From Sedimentisphaerales bacterium (GTDB lineage: Bacteria > Planctomycetota > Phycisphaerae > Sedimentisphaerales > Anaerobacaceae), in assembly GCA_028277585.1 (NCBI GenBank), contig JANQFY010000516.1, positions 1 through 36,576 of the forward strand: a stretch of 36,576 bases of DNA, in the 5' to 3' direction. Below the pieces are notes generated by a model, which saw only the letters and a program-made list of their open reading frames with translations, was not told the origin of the DNA and did no database searches. The position numbers and the translations under genes are program-made. Positions within the stretch are counted from its first letter, which is position 1. Each line of letters begins with the position of its first letter. This document shows, piece by piece, positions 8,578 to 18,600 of the stretch.

Positions 8578-11500
8578 ATGCGAAACGAATTGATCTGTCT
8601 GGGCGTCATACTGGCGCTGGCCGTTCCCGTCTCTGCCGGTTTGGTCGAGGATCTGGAGTCCTCGGGCGTCTCGGGCGGTGTCGTCGTTCATCTGGGATGT
8701 GGTGATGGCGCGGAAACCGTCACGTTGCGATGCAACAGCCGGTATATCGTTCAGGGCCTGGAAACGAATGACGCCAAGGTACAGGCCGCGCGGCAGTCGA
8801 TCCGCGCCGCCGATTGCTATGGTCCTGTATCCGTCCGGAAGATTGACGGCGTGACCCTTCCCTATGTGGACAACTTCGTCAATCTGATTGTCGTCAGCGA
8901 ACGCGGGGATGTTTGCGACGCCGAGATCATGCGCGTCTTGGCGCCGCGCGGCGTCGTCGTGGAGAGCGGTCGAAAGACGGTCAAACCCTGGCCGGCCGAC
9001 ATGGACGAGTGGAACCACTTCCTGCACGGTCCCGATAACAACGCGGTCGCTCGCGATCGAGGCGTCGATGCACCTCGATCCATCCAGTGGGTCTCCGGGC
9101 CCCGGTGGGGACGCAGCCATGAGGAACTGGCGAGTATGAGCGCCGCCGTCTCGGCCAAGGGACGCGTCTTCTTCATCGTCGACAAGGCGCCATTGGCGTC
9201 GATCCGATTCGACAGCCAATGGGAACTGGTCGCCCGTGACGCATTCAACGGGACCCTGCTCTGGCGCAAACCGATCGCTCAGTGGAGTGACCATTTGCGT
9301 CACTTCCGCGCCGGTCCCGTGCATCTGCCCCGGAGGTTGGTCGCCAGTGGCGATACGGTTTACGTCACGCCCGGCCTGGACGCGCCGGTAACGGCGTTCG
9401 ATGCTGTCACGGGGCAAATCCAGCGCGTGTATGAGGGAACCGAACGCACCGAGGAGATCCTCTTGCAAGACGGCGTCCTCTATCTCGTGGTCGGAACCTC
9501 GGAACGGTATCGCCAGGGGGAGGGCTTGCACGAACGCGGAGAACCCAAGCCGACTGAGTTTCGATATGTCACGGCGATAAACGCTGCGACGGGGCGGTCT
9601 CTCTGGAAGAGACCCTGTTCCGATGGGGAGTACCTTCTGCCTCTGACCTTGACGGTCAAGGGCGACAAGGTCTTCTACCAGAGTACTTCCGGAGTGGTTT
9701 GCCTCAGTGCCGCATCGGGCGAGCTGAGTTGGAGGGCCAATCGACAGACGCCGGCCCTGCGCATGTCTTTCTCGGCACCCACGCTGGTGGCGACTGACGG
9801 CGTACTCTTCTGTGCCGATCGAATCGCCCCGCAGGAACAAGTGGCGGTCGAGAAGGTTCAGTGGGGCGTTCATGGCTGGAATCAGAGGGGATTCCCCCGG
9901 CGGGGTAAGTCAGTTCTGCGGGCGTATTGCACAGAAACGGGCGACGAACTCTGGAACGTGCCGTGCGGTGAAGGTTATAACTCGCCGGTGGATGTCTTCG
10001 TCGTGGGCGAGACGGTCTGGGTGGGCAGCGACTACAAGGGCTATGATGTCAAGACAGGCCGCCTCGTACGTGATTTGCATTGGAAGGGCGCGCCGGTCGC
10101 CATGCCGCACCATCGGTGCTATCGCAACAAGGCGACGGATCGCTTCATCTTCACCGGTCGCGCCGGGGTCGAGGTGGCGAGTCTGGAGAAGGGCTGGCAG
10201 GGCAACAACAGTTGGATTCGCGGCACGTGCCAGTACGGGATCATGCCGTGCAACGGTCTGCTGTATGCTCCGCCGGACGCCTGCGCGTGTTTCCCCAAGG
10301 TCAAGCTCTCCGGCTTCTTCGCGGCCGCGCCCCGGCGGGGCGCCGATGGTCATATGCCGTTTCCCAAGCAAGCCGTCCTCGAGAAGGGACCTGCTTACGG
10401 GGAATCGATGCGCGTAAGCGCCCCGGATTCGGGCGACTGGCCCATGTATCGTCGCGATGTCACTCGCTCAGGATTGACGCCCACCAGGGTACCACCCTTG
10501 ATCAAGAGGCGGTGGTCGGCTAGTCTGAGCGAGGGATTGACGCAACCGGTGATCGTCGGCGATATCGTGTTGGTTGTCTCCATGGAGACGCACACCCTTC
10601 ACGCACTGAACGCGTCTGATGGCAAGGTGCTTTGGAGCTTCACCGCCGGCGGGAGAATCGACAGCGCTCCGACCGTGTACCAGGGGCGCGTCTTCCTTGG
10701 CTCGCGCGATGGTTGGATCTATGCGTTGCGTCTTTCCGATGGTTGCCTGGCCTGGCGCTTCCGCGCGGCGCCGCAGGATTGGCAAGTGGGTGTGCTGGAT
10801 CAACTGGAGTCCGTCTGGCCGGTCCATGGCGCCGTCCTGATTCAGAACGATACGCTCTACGTCACGGCGGGGCGTTCGACCTATCTGGATGGGGGCATCG
10901 TTCTCTATCGTCTCGACCCGGAGACGGGGCAGGAGCGATCCCGGACGGTGGTTTCGGATCTCGACCCTGAAACGGACAAGCAAACGGGTTTCGAGGCGGG
11001 GCGGGGCTTCGACATGGAGGGAGCGATGTCAGATATTCTCTCCGGCGATGGCGACTCGGTGTTCATGAAGCATCTTCATTTCGACGGGGCGGGCCAACTC
11101 ACCGAAGAAGAGAAGCCGCACCTTTTCTGCATGACCGGATTCCTGGGCGAAGAGTGGTTCGTCCGCTCATACTGGCTAATCGGAACGGACGTTGGCGCCG
11201 GCTGGGGCCGTTGGGCCGATTCCGCCAACATGGTGCCCGCGGGTAGAATCCTTTGTTTCGACGAGGATCGGCTCTATGGGTACGGCCGCAAGAAGGTCGC
11301 CAGCGGGGCGGCCGGACATACCTTGGACGCCTACCATCTCTTCGCGACCCCAAAGGTCCTGATGTCGACCAAGCCTGCACCCAGGAAGCCCAAAGGACGC
11401 AAGAAGACAGAAGAGAAATCGACGCAATTGCCTGAACCTGCACCGAAGGATCTGACCGGTGTCTGGAGTGACGACGAATCGCTGGTTGTCCGAGCGATGG

Positions 11501-11817
11501 TGCTGACGCCGGATACGCTGGTCGTCGCGGGGCCGCCTGATCTGGGGCGGAAGGAATCGGCGTTCCTCGCCTTCAAGAATGGGTCCGAGGCGCTGGCCGC
11601 CTTTCGCGGCGAGAAGGGCGTCTTCCTGCGTGTCTTGTCACGGGCCGACGGGAAACAGTTGTCCGAGTACCGCCTGGGGGCGCTGCCCGTCTTCGATGGC
11701 ATGTCCGCCGCGGGGGGCTGTCTCTATATCGCTCTGAAGGACGGAACGATCGAGTGTTGGGGGCCCTCGCGCGAACAGGGCTGGACGCGCCACGTGCCAC
11801 GACTCTCGAAAAACTGA
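8578..11817 (+). CDS. Exported methyltransferase-like/PQQ beta-propeller protein
   Basis: This 1079-aa protein has a signal peptide (residues 1-20, ending VPVSAG). Residues about 27-125 resemble a class I SAM-methyltransferase core: motif I VVVHLGCGDGAET, then LPYVDNFVNLIVVSE and ILxPRGVVV-like stretches. The rest, from about 150, consists of PQQ/BamB-type propeller blades such as HALNASDGKVLWSF and VFLGSRDGWIYALRLSDGCLAWRF, probably two propellers. A basic, proline-rich linker occupies about 932-958. The ATG at 8578 is preferred over one at 8470: GGAAAGG lies just upstream, the signal peptide begins there, and 8470 lies within the promoter. SAM is not expected outside the cytoplasm, so the methyltransferase part may be inactive or a binding module. 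Role unknown: perhaps a surface-associated sugar-binding or redox protein. The fucosidase starts 10 nt downstream. Confidence 0.8.
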   Translation: MRNELICLGVILALAVPVSAGLVEDLESSGVSGGVVVHLGCGDGAETVTLRCNSRYIVQGLETNDAKVQAARQSIRAADCYGPVSVRKIDGVTLPYVDNFVNLIVVSERGDVCDAEIMRVLAPRGVVVESGRKTVKPWPADMDEWNHFLHGPDNNAVARDRGVDAPRSIQWVSGPRWGRSHEELASMSAAVSAKGRVFFIVDKAPLASIRFDSQWELVARDAFNGTLLWRKPIAQWSDHLRHFRAGPVHLPRRLVASGDTVYVTPGLDAPVTAFDAVTGQIQRVYEGTERTEEILLQDGVLYLVVGTSERYRQGEGLHERGEPKPTEFRYVTAINAATGRSLWKRPCSDGEYLLPLTLTVKGDKVFYQSTSGVVCLSAASGELSWRANRQTPALRMSFSAPTLVATDGVLFCADRIAPQEQVAVEKVQWGVHGWNQRGFPRRGKSVLRAYCTETGDELWNVPCGEGYNSPVDVFVVGETVWVGSDYKGYDVKTGRLVRDLHWKGAPVAMPHHRCYRNKATDRFIFTGRAGVEVASLEKGWQGNNSWIRGTCQYGIMPCNGLLYAPPDACACFPKVKLSGFFAAAPRRGADGHMPFPKQAVLEKGPAYGESMRVSAPDSGDWPMYRRDVTRSGLTPTRVPPLIKRRWSASLSEGLTQPVIVGDIVLVVSMETHTLHALNASDGKVLWSFTAGGRIDSAPTVYQGRVFLGSRDGWIYALRLSDGCLAWRFRAAPQDWQVGVLDQLESVWPVHGAVLIQNDTLYVTAGRSTYLDGGIVLYRLDPETGQERSRTVVSDLDPETDKQTGFEAGRGFDMEGAMSDILSGDGDSVFMKHLHFDGAGQLTEEEKPHLFCMTGFLGEEWFVRSYWLIGTDVGAGWGRWADSANMVPAGRILCFDEDRLYGYGRKKVASGAAGHTLDAYHLFATPKVLMSTKPAPRKPKGRKKTEEKSTQLPEPAPKDLTGVWSDDESLVVRAMVLTPDTLVVAGPPDLGRKESAFLAFKNGSEALAAFRGEKGVFLRVLSRADGKQLSEYRLGALPVFDGMSAAGGCLYIALKDGTIECWGPSREQGWTRHVPRLSKN

Positions 11818-11827
11818 GGATTCTGTC

Positions 11828-13192
11828 ATGACCCTACCCATCCCGCCGTCGTCTGAGACGGAGAGCGATCCCCTGGTATTGGAGAAGCTGGAACGCTTCC
11901 GAGACATAAAGCTGGGCCTGATGATCCACTGGGGGCCCTACAGTGTCTGGGGCGCCGTGGAATCCTGGCCTATCTGCGACGCCGAGCCCTATGGACGCGA
12001 TGCGCTACCGGCCTGGGAGCAGTCGGGCAAAGATGTCGAGAGATTCATGGAGATGTACTTCGCTCTGAATCGGCGCTTCAATCCCGTCGACTTCGACCCG
12101 GAGGATTGGGCGAACACGGCGGCCAATGCCGGCATGAAGTACCTGGTCTTCACCACCAAACACCACGACGGGTTCTCCATGTTCGAGACGCGCCAGACGG
12201 AATACCGGGTCACCCACCCATCGTGTCCGTTCCATCAGAGTCCCACCGCGAACGTGACCCGCGTTCTCTTCGACGCGTTCCGTCGACGTGACTTTCAGAT
12301 CGGCGCTTATCTGTCCAAGGCGGATTGGCATCATTGCGACTACTGGAATCCTGATGCGCCCCGCTTGGCGCGGGAGGCGAACTACGACGTGGACGAGCAT
12401 CCAGCCGCATGGGGTCGCTACGTGGATTTCGTGCACAAACAGGTCGAGGAACTCATGACAGGATACGGGCCGGTCGATATCCTCTGGCTCGATTCGGATT
12501 GGGTGCGCCCGCCTCGCGAGGACATCGACATGCCCCGCCTGGCTGCGATGGCTCGAATGCATCAGCCGGGACTGATTGTCGTGGACCGCGCGGTCGGAGG
12601 GCGGTATGAGAACTACCGAACGCCCGAGCAGACCGTGCCCGACGCGTTTCTGGAGGGCGTGTGGGAAAGCTGCATCACGATGGGTGATCAATGGTCGTTC
12701 AATCCGGTCGACAAATACAAGAGTTCGCGCGATCTGATTCACATGCTGATCCGTATCGTTGCTCGGGGTGGGAACCTTCTGCTCAATGTCGGCCCGGGGC
12801 CGGATGGTAGTCTGCCCCTGGAGGCGCGGGACCGTCTGGCGGAGATCGGCGAGTGGTTGCGAGTCAACGGGGAAGCCATTTACGGCACGCGGCCCATCCC
12901 GCCCTATGAAGACGGTGGCACCTGTCTGACACAGAGGGATGAGACGGTGTACGCCATTGTTCTGGCTGAGGAAGGCCAGTCCGCGCCTCCGTCAGAGGTT
13001 GTGTTCCCCTTCGTCGAAAAGGTCCAGAGCGTCCGCATGGCGGGCGTTGACGGCGATCTGGAGTGGCGGGGCGACAAGGACGGGCTGGTGGTTTCCCTTC
13101 CCCGGGCAATTTGCCAGGCGCCGCCATGCAGGTACGCCTGGACGTTCGCGCTGAGAGGTGCGAAGATCCGCAACAACCCAGACGAAGATTGA
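11828..13192 (+). CDS. Cytoplasmic alpha-L-fucosidase (GH29)
   Basis: This 454-aa GH29 enzyme has no signal peptide. Family landmarks are IKLGLMIHWGPYSVWG near residue 27, FTTKHHDGFSMFET near 108, DILWLDSDW at 217-225 (D222 at the nucleophile position) and RGGNLLLNVGPGPDGSLP. A small C-terminal beta domain ends in CRYAWTFALRG, like the end of the exported GH29 at 152-1978 (CRYAWAFRIEG). There is no PA14 module. GAGG lies 8 nt before the ATG, the upstream stop is 10 nt away and the GH94 gene starts 13 nt after its stop, so the three are co-transcribed. With cytoplasmic GH94, GH38 and GH130 neighbours, it probably removes fucose from an imported oligosaccharide. Linkage specificity (for example core alpha-1,6 versus alpha-1,3) cannot be told. 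Confidence 0.9.
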   Translation: MTLPIPPSSETESDPLVLEKLERFRDIKLGLMIHWGPYSVWGAVESWPICDAEPYGRDALPAWEQSGKDVERFMEMYFALNRRFNPVDFDPEDWANTAANAGMKYLVFTTKHHDGFSMFETRQTEYRVTHPSCPFHQSPTANVTRVLFDAFRRRDFQIGAYLSKADWHHCDYWNPDAPRLAREANYDVDEHPAAWGRYVDFVHKQVEELMTGYGPVDILWLDSDWVRPPREDIDMPRLAAMARMHQPGLIVVDRAVGGRYENYRTPEQTVPDAFLEGVWESCITMGDQWSFNPVDKYKSSRDLIHMLIRIVARGGNLLLNVGPGPDGSLPLEARDRLAEIGEWLRVNGEAIYGTRPIPPYEDGGTCLTQRDETVYAIVLAEEGQSAPPSEVVFPFVEKVQSVRMAGVDGDLEWRGDKDGLVVSLPRAICQAPPCRYAWTFALRGAKIRNNPDED

Positions 13193-13205
13193 GGGATGCA
13201 TCTCT

Positions 13206-15608
13206 ATGCGGTACGGCTACTTCGACGAGAAGAACAGAGAGTATGTCATCGACCGGGTCGATGCGCCCGTCTCCTGGACGAACTATCTGGGCCAGGAGGA
13301 CATGTGCGCGGTGATCAGCCACAACGCGGGAGGGTACGCCTTCTATCGGTCGGCTGAGCGAGGTCGCATCACGCGGTTTCGCCCGAACGGGGTTCCGCTG
13401 GATCGACCCGGTCATTACGTGTACGTGCGTGACGACGACACTGGGGAGTACTGGTCGATCTCCTGGCAGCCGGTGGGCAAGGATCTCAACAAAGCGAAGT
13501 ACACCTGTTGTCATGGTCTCTCCTATTCGCGGTTCCAATGTTGCCACAAAGGCATTCGTGCTGAGCAGACGCTCTTCATTCCCCTGGGTGACGATGTGGA
13601 GCTGTGGGACGTCGTGCTTGCGAACACGAGCAAACGCGTGCGCCACTTGAGCGTGTTCTCTTACGTTGAGTTCTCGCTCCATCAGGTGAGCCTGGACAAT
13701 CAGGATTTCCAGATGGGGCTCTACGCCAGTGGGTCCAGCTATCGGGACGGCGTTATCGACTACGATTTCTTCTACGCGCCGGGGCTGCACCATTTCTTCA
13801 CGGCGAACTTCGAGCCGGACAGCTACGACTGCTTGCGCGACAGCTTCATCGGACCCTATCGTACGGAGACCAACCCGCTGGCGGTTGAGCAGGGGGAGTG
13901 TTCGGGCAGCAGTCAATTGGGAGGCAATCACTGCGGGGCTTTGCACAAACGCCTCACCATTGAGCCCGGCCAGGAGGCGCGTTGCGTCTTCATGTTGGGT
14001 GTGGGCGCCGGCGCCAAGCAGGGTCGGCGGATGAGGAAGAAGTACTCCGATCCGAGCGTTGTAGACCAGGCGTTCGGCGATCTGAAGCGTCACTGGGAGG
14101 GCAAGCTCTCGAACCTCCAATGCCGTACGCCGGATGAGGGCATGAACGCCATGCTCAACACCTGGGCGCTTTACCAGGCGGAGACCTGTGTGACATGGTC
14201 GCGGTTTGCGTCTTTCGTTGAGGTGGGAGGGCGCACCGGACTGGGCTATCGCGATACCGCTCAGGACGCGATGAGTGTCGCCCATTCCAACCCCGCCGGC
14301 GTCAAGCAGCGTCTCCTGGAACTGCTGCACGGCCAGGTTTCCACAGGTCTCGGACTGCATCTGTTTGACCCGCTTCTGCTGATGCCCAAGCAGGAAGGCA
14401 GCGACGCCAAGGCGACGATCCCCACAGTTGTCATGGGTGACGACGCAACCGTCCGCATTCCCACGCTCAAAGACGTGTGCTCGGATGACGCCCTCTGGCT
14501 CGTGGCCACGGTTTGCGAATACGCCAAGGAAACGGGGGATCTCGATTTCCTCGAGACCGTCGTGCCGTTCGCCGACAAGGGCAAGGCCAGTGTATACGAT
14601 CATCTCAAACGCGCGCTGGATTTCTCGGGCCAGCACGTCGGGCCTCACGGCATCGCCGAGGGCTTGCGGGCCGACTGGAACGATTGCATCAACCTGCGGG
14701 GCGGCGAGACCGCGATGGTCTCCTTCATCAACTTCTGGGCTTTGCAGGCGTTCATCGAGTTGGCCGCTCACCTGGGGCGCAAAGCGGATGTCAAGAAATA
14801 CCGGCGTTTCTCGGAGAAGGTCAAGACGGCCTGCGATGAGCAGCTCTGGGACGGCAAGTGGTACCTGCGCGGCTTCACATCCAAAGGGCGCAAGCTCGGC
14901 ACGCGGGCGGACCGCCAGGGCAAGCTGTTCCTCAACGCCCAGAGTTGGGCGGTAATGAGTGGCCTCAGCACAGGGCCGCGCGCGAAGCAGTGTATGGACG
15001 CTGTGGACAAGCACCTGTTCAGTGAGTTCGGCCTGCACCTGCTCTGGCCCGCCTACTCCAAACCGGACGACGATATAGGCTTCGTGACCCGAGTCTATAA
15101 AGGCATCAAAGAGAACGCCGCGATCTTTTCCCATCCGAATCCCTGGGCGGTGATCGCTGAGTGCATGCTGGGCCGGGGTGACCGCGCGCACAAGTTCTAC
15201 AGCGCCATGTTGCCCTACAACCAGAACGACATGATCGAAATCCGCGAGGCCGAGCCCTACTCCTATTGCCAGTTCATCATGGGCAAGGACCACAGCCGCC
15301 ATGGTCAGGCGCGACATCCCTGGCTCACCGGCTCGGCCGGATGGTTCTACCTGGCGGCGACGCAATGGATCCTGGGCGTCCGACCGACCTTCGAAGGCTT
15401 GGTGATTGACCCTTGCATCCCCGAGTCATGGCGCGGCTTCGAGGTCACGCGCCAATGGCGCGGCGCGACCTACCATATCACCATTCGCAACCCGGACGGG
15501 GTCTCCCAAGGCGTTGCTTCCGTCGAACTAGACGGCCAATTCGTGACGGGCCCCATCCCGCCGCAGGGACGCGGCTCAATCAACAAGGTCGTCGTGACCA
15601 TGGGTTGA
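13206..15608 (+). CDS. GH94 phosphorylase, N,N'-diacetylchitobiose type
   Basis: This 800-aa protein is full length for GH94, which cleaves beta-linked disaccharides with inorganic phosphate to give a sugar 1-phosphate. The N-terminus MRYGYFDEKNREYVI, then SHNAGGYAFYRS, GYRDTAQDAMSV (near 350), GLRADWNDCINL (D490 matches the family's general acid) and EPYSYCQFIMGKDH follow the chitobiose phosphorylase pattern. As I recall the families, cellobiose phosphorylases read GFRDSNQD at the second site, which favours GlcNAc-GlcNAc to GlcNAc-1-phosphate plus GlcNAc. The start at 13206 has GAGGG overlapping the fucosidase stop; an earlier in-frame ATG at 13158 would lie inside that gene. It has no signal peptide, so it is cytoplasmic. 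It ends 3 nt from the convergent GH38 gene. Confidence 0.85.
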   Translation: MRYGYFDEKNREYVIDRVDAPVSWTNYLGQEDMCAVISHNAGGYAFYRSAERGRITRFRPNGVPLDRPGHYVYVRDDDTGEYWSISWQPVGKDLNKAKYTCCHGLSYSRFQCCHKGIRAEQTLFIPLGDDVELWDVVLANTSKRVRHLSVFSYVEFSLHQVSLDNQDFQMGLYASGSSYRDGVIDYDFFYAPGLHHFFTANFEPDSYDCLRDSFIGPYRTETNPLAVEQGECSGSSQLGGNHCGALHKRLTIEPGQEARCVFMLGVGAGAKQGRRMRKKYSDPSVVDQAFGDLKRHWEGKLSNLQCRTPDEGMNAMLNTWALYQAETCVTWSRFASFVEVGGRTGLGYRDTAQDAMSVAHSNPAGVKQRLLELLHGQVSTGLGLHLFDPLLLMPKQEGSDAKATIPTVVMGDDATVRIPTLKDVCSDDALWLVATVCEYAKETGDLDFLETVVPFADKGKASVYDHLKRALDFSGQHVGPHGIAEGLRADWNDCINLRGGETAMVSFINFWALQAFIELAAHLGRKADVKKYRRFSEKVKTACDEQLWDGKWYLRGFTSKGRKLGTRADRQGKLFLNAQSWAVMSGLSTGPRAKQCMDAVDKHLFSEFGLHLLWPAYSKPDDDIGFVTRVYKGIKENAAIFSHPNPWAVIAECMLGRGDRAHKFYSAMLPYNQNDMIEIREAEPYSYCQFIMGKDHSRHGQARHPWLTGSAGWFYLAATQWILGVRPTFEGLVIDPCIPESWRGFEVTRQWRGATYHITIRNPDGVSQGVASVELDGQFVTGPIPPQGRGSINKVVVTMG

Positions 15609-15611
15609 ACA

Positions 15612-18600
15612 TCAGGCCGGAACAAGGCGCAAGGTCACGATCTCGTGGGGCTTGACGTAGAGCGTCAGTTCGTTATCACCCACCTCCAGTGACTCGGTGG
15701 TATGTTCGAGGAGATTGGTTTTGTGGGCTGCCCCTAACTCAAAGCCCGTTCGCACGGTGACATTGCCGCGCTGCCGCATGGCCTCATACATTCGGACGAT
15801 GATACCACTGCTATCTTCCGCGCGCTTGATGGTTTCGATCACCATGTTGTCACCATCGACACTCACCAAAGGCTCGATCTGTTTCGTCTGTAAGCTTGGT
15901 CTTGCCGGCTCGAAGACGATTGTTGGATCGTTGAGGGCGTAGGCGGCGGCGATGGTCGCCTGGCCCCAGCGGCCGGCGTGGGGCAGTAGGCTATATGTGA
16001 AGGTATGCTCTCCTTGGTCCGCGACCGGGTCGGGCATGGTCGGGCTGCGCAGCAGCGTGATGCGAATCACGTTGTCCTGAATATCGTGACCATACTTGCA
16101 GTCATTCAGCAAGCTGACCCCGTAGTTGCCCTCGCTCAGGTCCACCCACTTCTGGGCGCATTGCTCGAACCGAGCCCAGTCCCAGCTCGTGTTGCGATGG
16201 GTCGGGCGCTGGACGTGGCCCCATTGGATTTCGTGGGTGGCTTCGTTGGCGTGGATCGCGGCTGGGAAAGCAGCCTTGAGCAGAACGTGCTTCTCGCGCC
16301 AGTCGATCCGGGTCTCAATGTCCAATTGTCGGCTGTTGTGCGCCAGGCGGATGTACTGCGTGTACTCACTGCTAAGGATCTTCCGCTTGATCTCGATGGC
16401 GGCGCGCAGGGGGCCTTCCTCGACCACGCGGATCGCATGGGCCGGTTCGCTGGTCCACATCTTGTCGTCGTAGAAGATGTCGATGTCCCACGCGTCCCAG
16501 TTGATGGGCCGGTCCTCGAAGGCCTGGAACTGGTTCGCCACGGCGCCTTCGGCGAGCACTTCCCGGTCATTCTCCTTGTCGTAGATACTGGCGATATCAC
16601 CGTTAGCGTTGAATTCCACCTGCAGCAGATCGTTTTCCAGACGTGTAGGATGGGCTTCAGCCCATGCTGACGGAGATGTTGCCGTATCGGGGCCGCATGG
16701 GCTGAAGCCCATCCTACCCTGCTCGATAATCACCGGGACGATGCCGAGGGGTTCGATGGCGCCGGCGTCGATCAATGTGCCCGCCTCAGTTCTCTGTGTG
16801 GGAAGGACCTGTCCTGCTGGTCCTGAGAGCGATTCACCTTCCTTGAGTGTACCGGTCCACAGCACCGGTTCGTTTCGCTCGAAGGCAATGGGGTTCGCCA
16901 GGACGATTCGGCCGCCGGTTGCTCGGGCGATATGGTCCAACGCTCGGGTTTTCACGTCGTCTGCGATCCTCCGGACGCGCTCGTATTGCTCCAGCGACTC
17001 GGTGTACACCTCCCCAATCGACGATCCGGGGATGATGTCGTGGAACTGGTTCAGGCAGACGAGTTGCCAGGCTTCGCGCAGATCGGTGTGAGGGTACTGA
17101 AACTCGGCATCGAGAACGCTCGCCAGAGTAGCGATCCATTCGGCGTCGTGGAGCATGAACTCGCTCTTGCGGTTCGCACGTTTGTTTCTGCCATGGGTGG
17201 TATAGGTTCCCCGGTGGTATTCGAGGTACAGTTCGCCGTTCCAGGTGGGCAGTTTCTCTGCGGCGGCCCGGTCCAGTTCCTCGAAGAAATCGATCGCGCG
17301 ACCATGCTGGGTGCGGGGCAATCCGGGGCACTCGCCCATCTCGCGGATGTTCTCCAGCATTTCTCGGGTCGGGCCTCCACCGCCATCACCATAACCGAAG
17401 GCGGTCATGAGATTGCTGTGCGTCTCCTTCTGCTGGAAGTTCTTCCAACTCTTGTGGATCTCCTCGGGGACAGCGGTCCCGTTATACGTCACGCCCTTGT
17501 CCGTCCCCGCTGCCGGTGTGGTGCCCAGGTGCGTCAGGACCTTGGTCCCGTCGATGCCTTGCCACCAGAAGCTGTCGTACGGGAAGCGGTTGTACTGGCT
17601 CCAGGAGAGCTTGGTCGTATAGAAGTAGGTCAGGCCCGCCTGCTTGATCAGTTGCGGCAAGCAATAGGAATAGCCGAACACGTCAGGGAGCCAGAGGATG
17701 GGCGTCTCGGCCTCGGCGCCGAAATGCTCGGCGAAGAAGGTCCGACCCAGCAGGAACTGGCGGGCCAGCGATTCGGGTCCGCTGACGTTGCAGTCGGCTT
17801 CGACCCACATGCCGCCCGTGGCTTCCCAATGCCCCTGGGCAATCCTCCTCTTGATGCGTTCAAACAGTTCGGGGTTGTCTCGTCGCACGTAGTCGTACAA
17901 CTGGGGTTGGCTCTGCGTAAAACGGTACTGTTCGAACTCGTCCATCAGCGCGAGCACCGTGTTGAAGGATCGCTCGCACTTGCGCCGTGTCTGAGCCAAG
18001 GGCCAGAGCCAGGCGACGTCGATATGGCTGTGTCCCACCGCCGTGACATTGGCATCCAGACTCGGGCCCGCCTGGCGCAGTCCGGCTCGGAGCGTCCGGT
18101 GGGCGTCCGGGACACTTCTGTAGAATCGGTCGTCCAGCGGTTCGCGCGTATCCAACACCTTGAACGCCTCATCCAGAGCATTGAGAATTCGCCCCTTGGC
18201 CGGCTGGTTGTCGTCGAGTGTCTGCGCGGCACCCAGGGCAACCCGTACGGCCGCGATGAAGTCCTGGGTCGCTCGGTCGAGCTGGACGAGTTCGCACTTC
18301 TCCATCAGAAGCTTGATCTTGGGCGGGTTCTCGAAATACCCCCATCGGCCCGTATAGCCGTGCAGCGCCAATATATGCTCATTGTCATCGACGAAACGCT
18401 CTGGTAACAGGATGAGGCGATGGTACTTGTCACAGCCGGCGATCGCCTGGGCGTCAACATGGACCAGCGCTTCGGGGTGACAGAAGTCCCAGTTGTGAAT
18501 CTCGCCTAGATTCAGGAGCAGCCCCACTGGCTCCGCGCCATTCCAGTCCTGAGGTCTCCGGAACCGCCCGCGCAGCGTGAAGTTCGTGTTCCACTGGCCC

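Noticed and set aside
12864-15365. An 833-codon open frame on the minus strand opposite GH94
   Set aside because: No recognisable motifs and no ribosome site; the plus strand encodes an intact GH94 enzyme.
13206-15608. Cellobiose phosphorylase as the GH94 activity
   Set aside because: GYRDTAQDA and YSYCQFIMGKDH follow the chitobiose phosphorylase wording rather than GFRDSNQD; only an assay can settle it fully.
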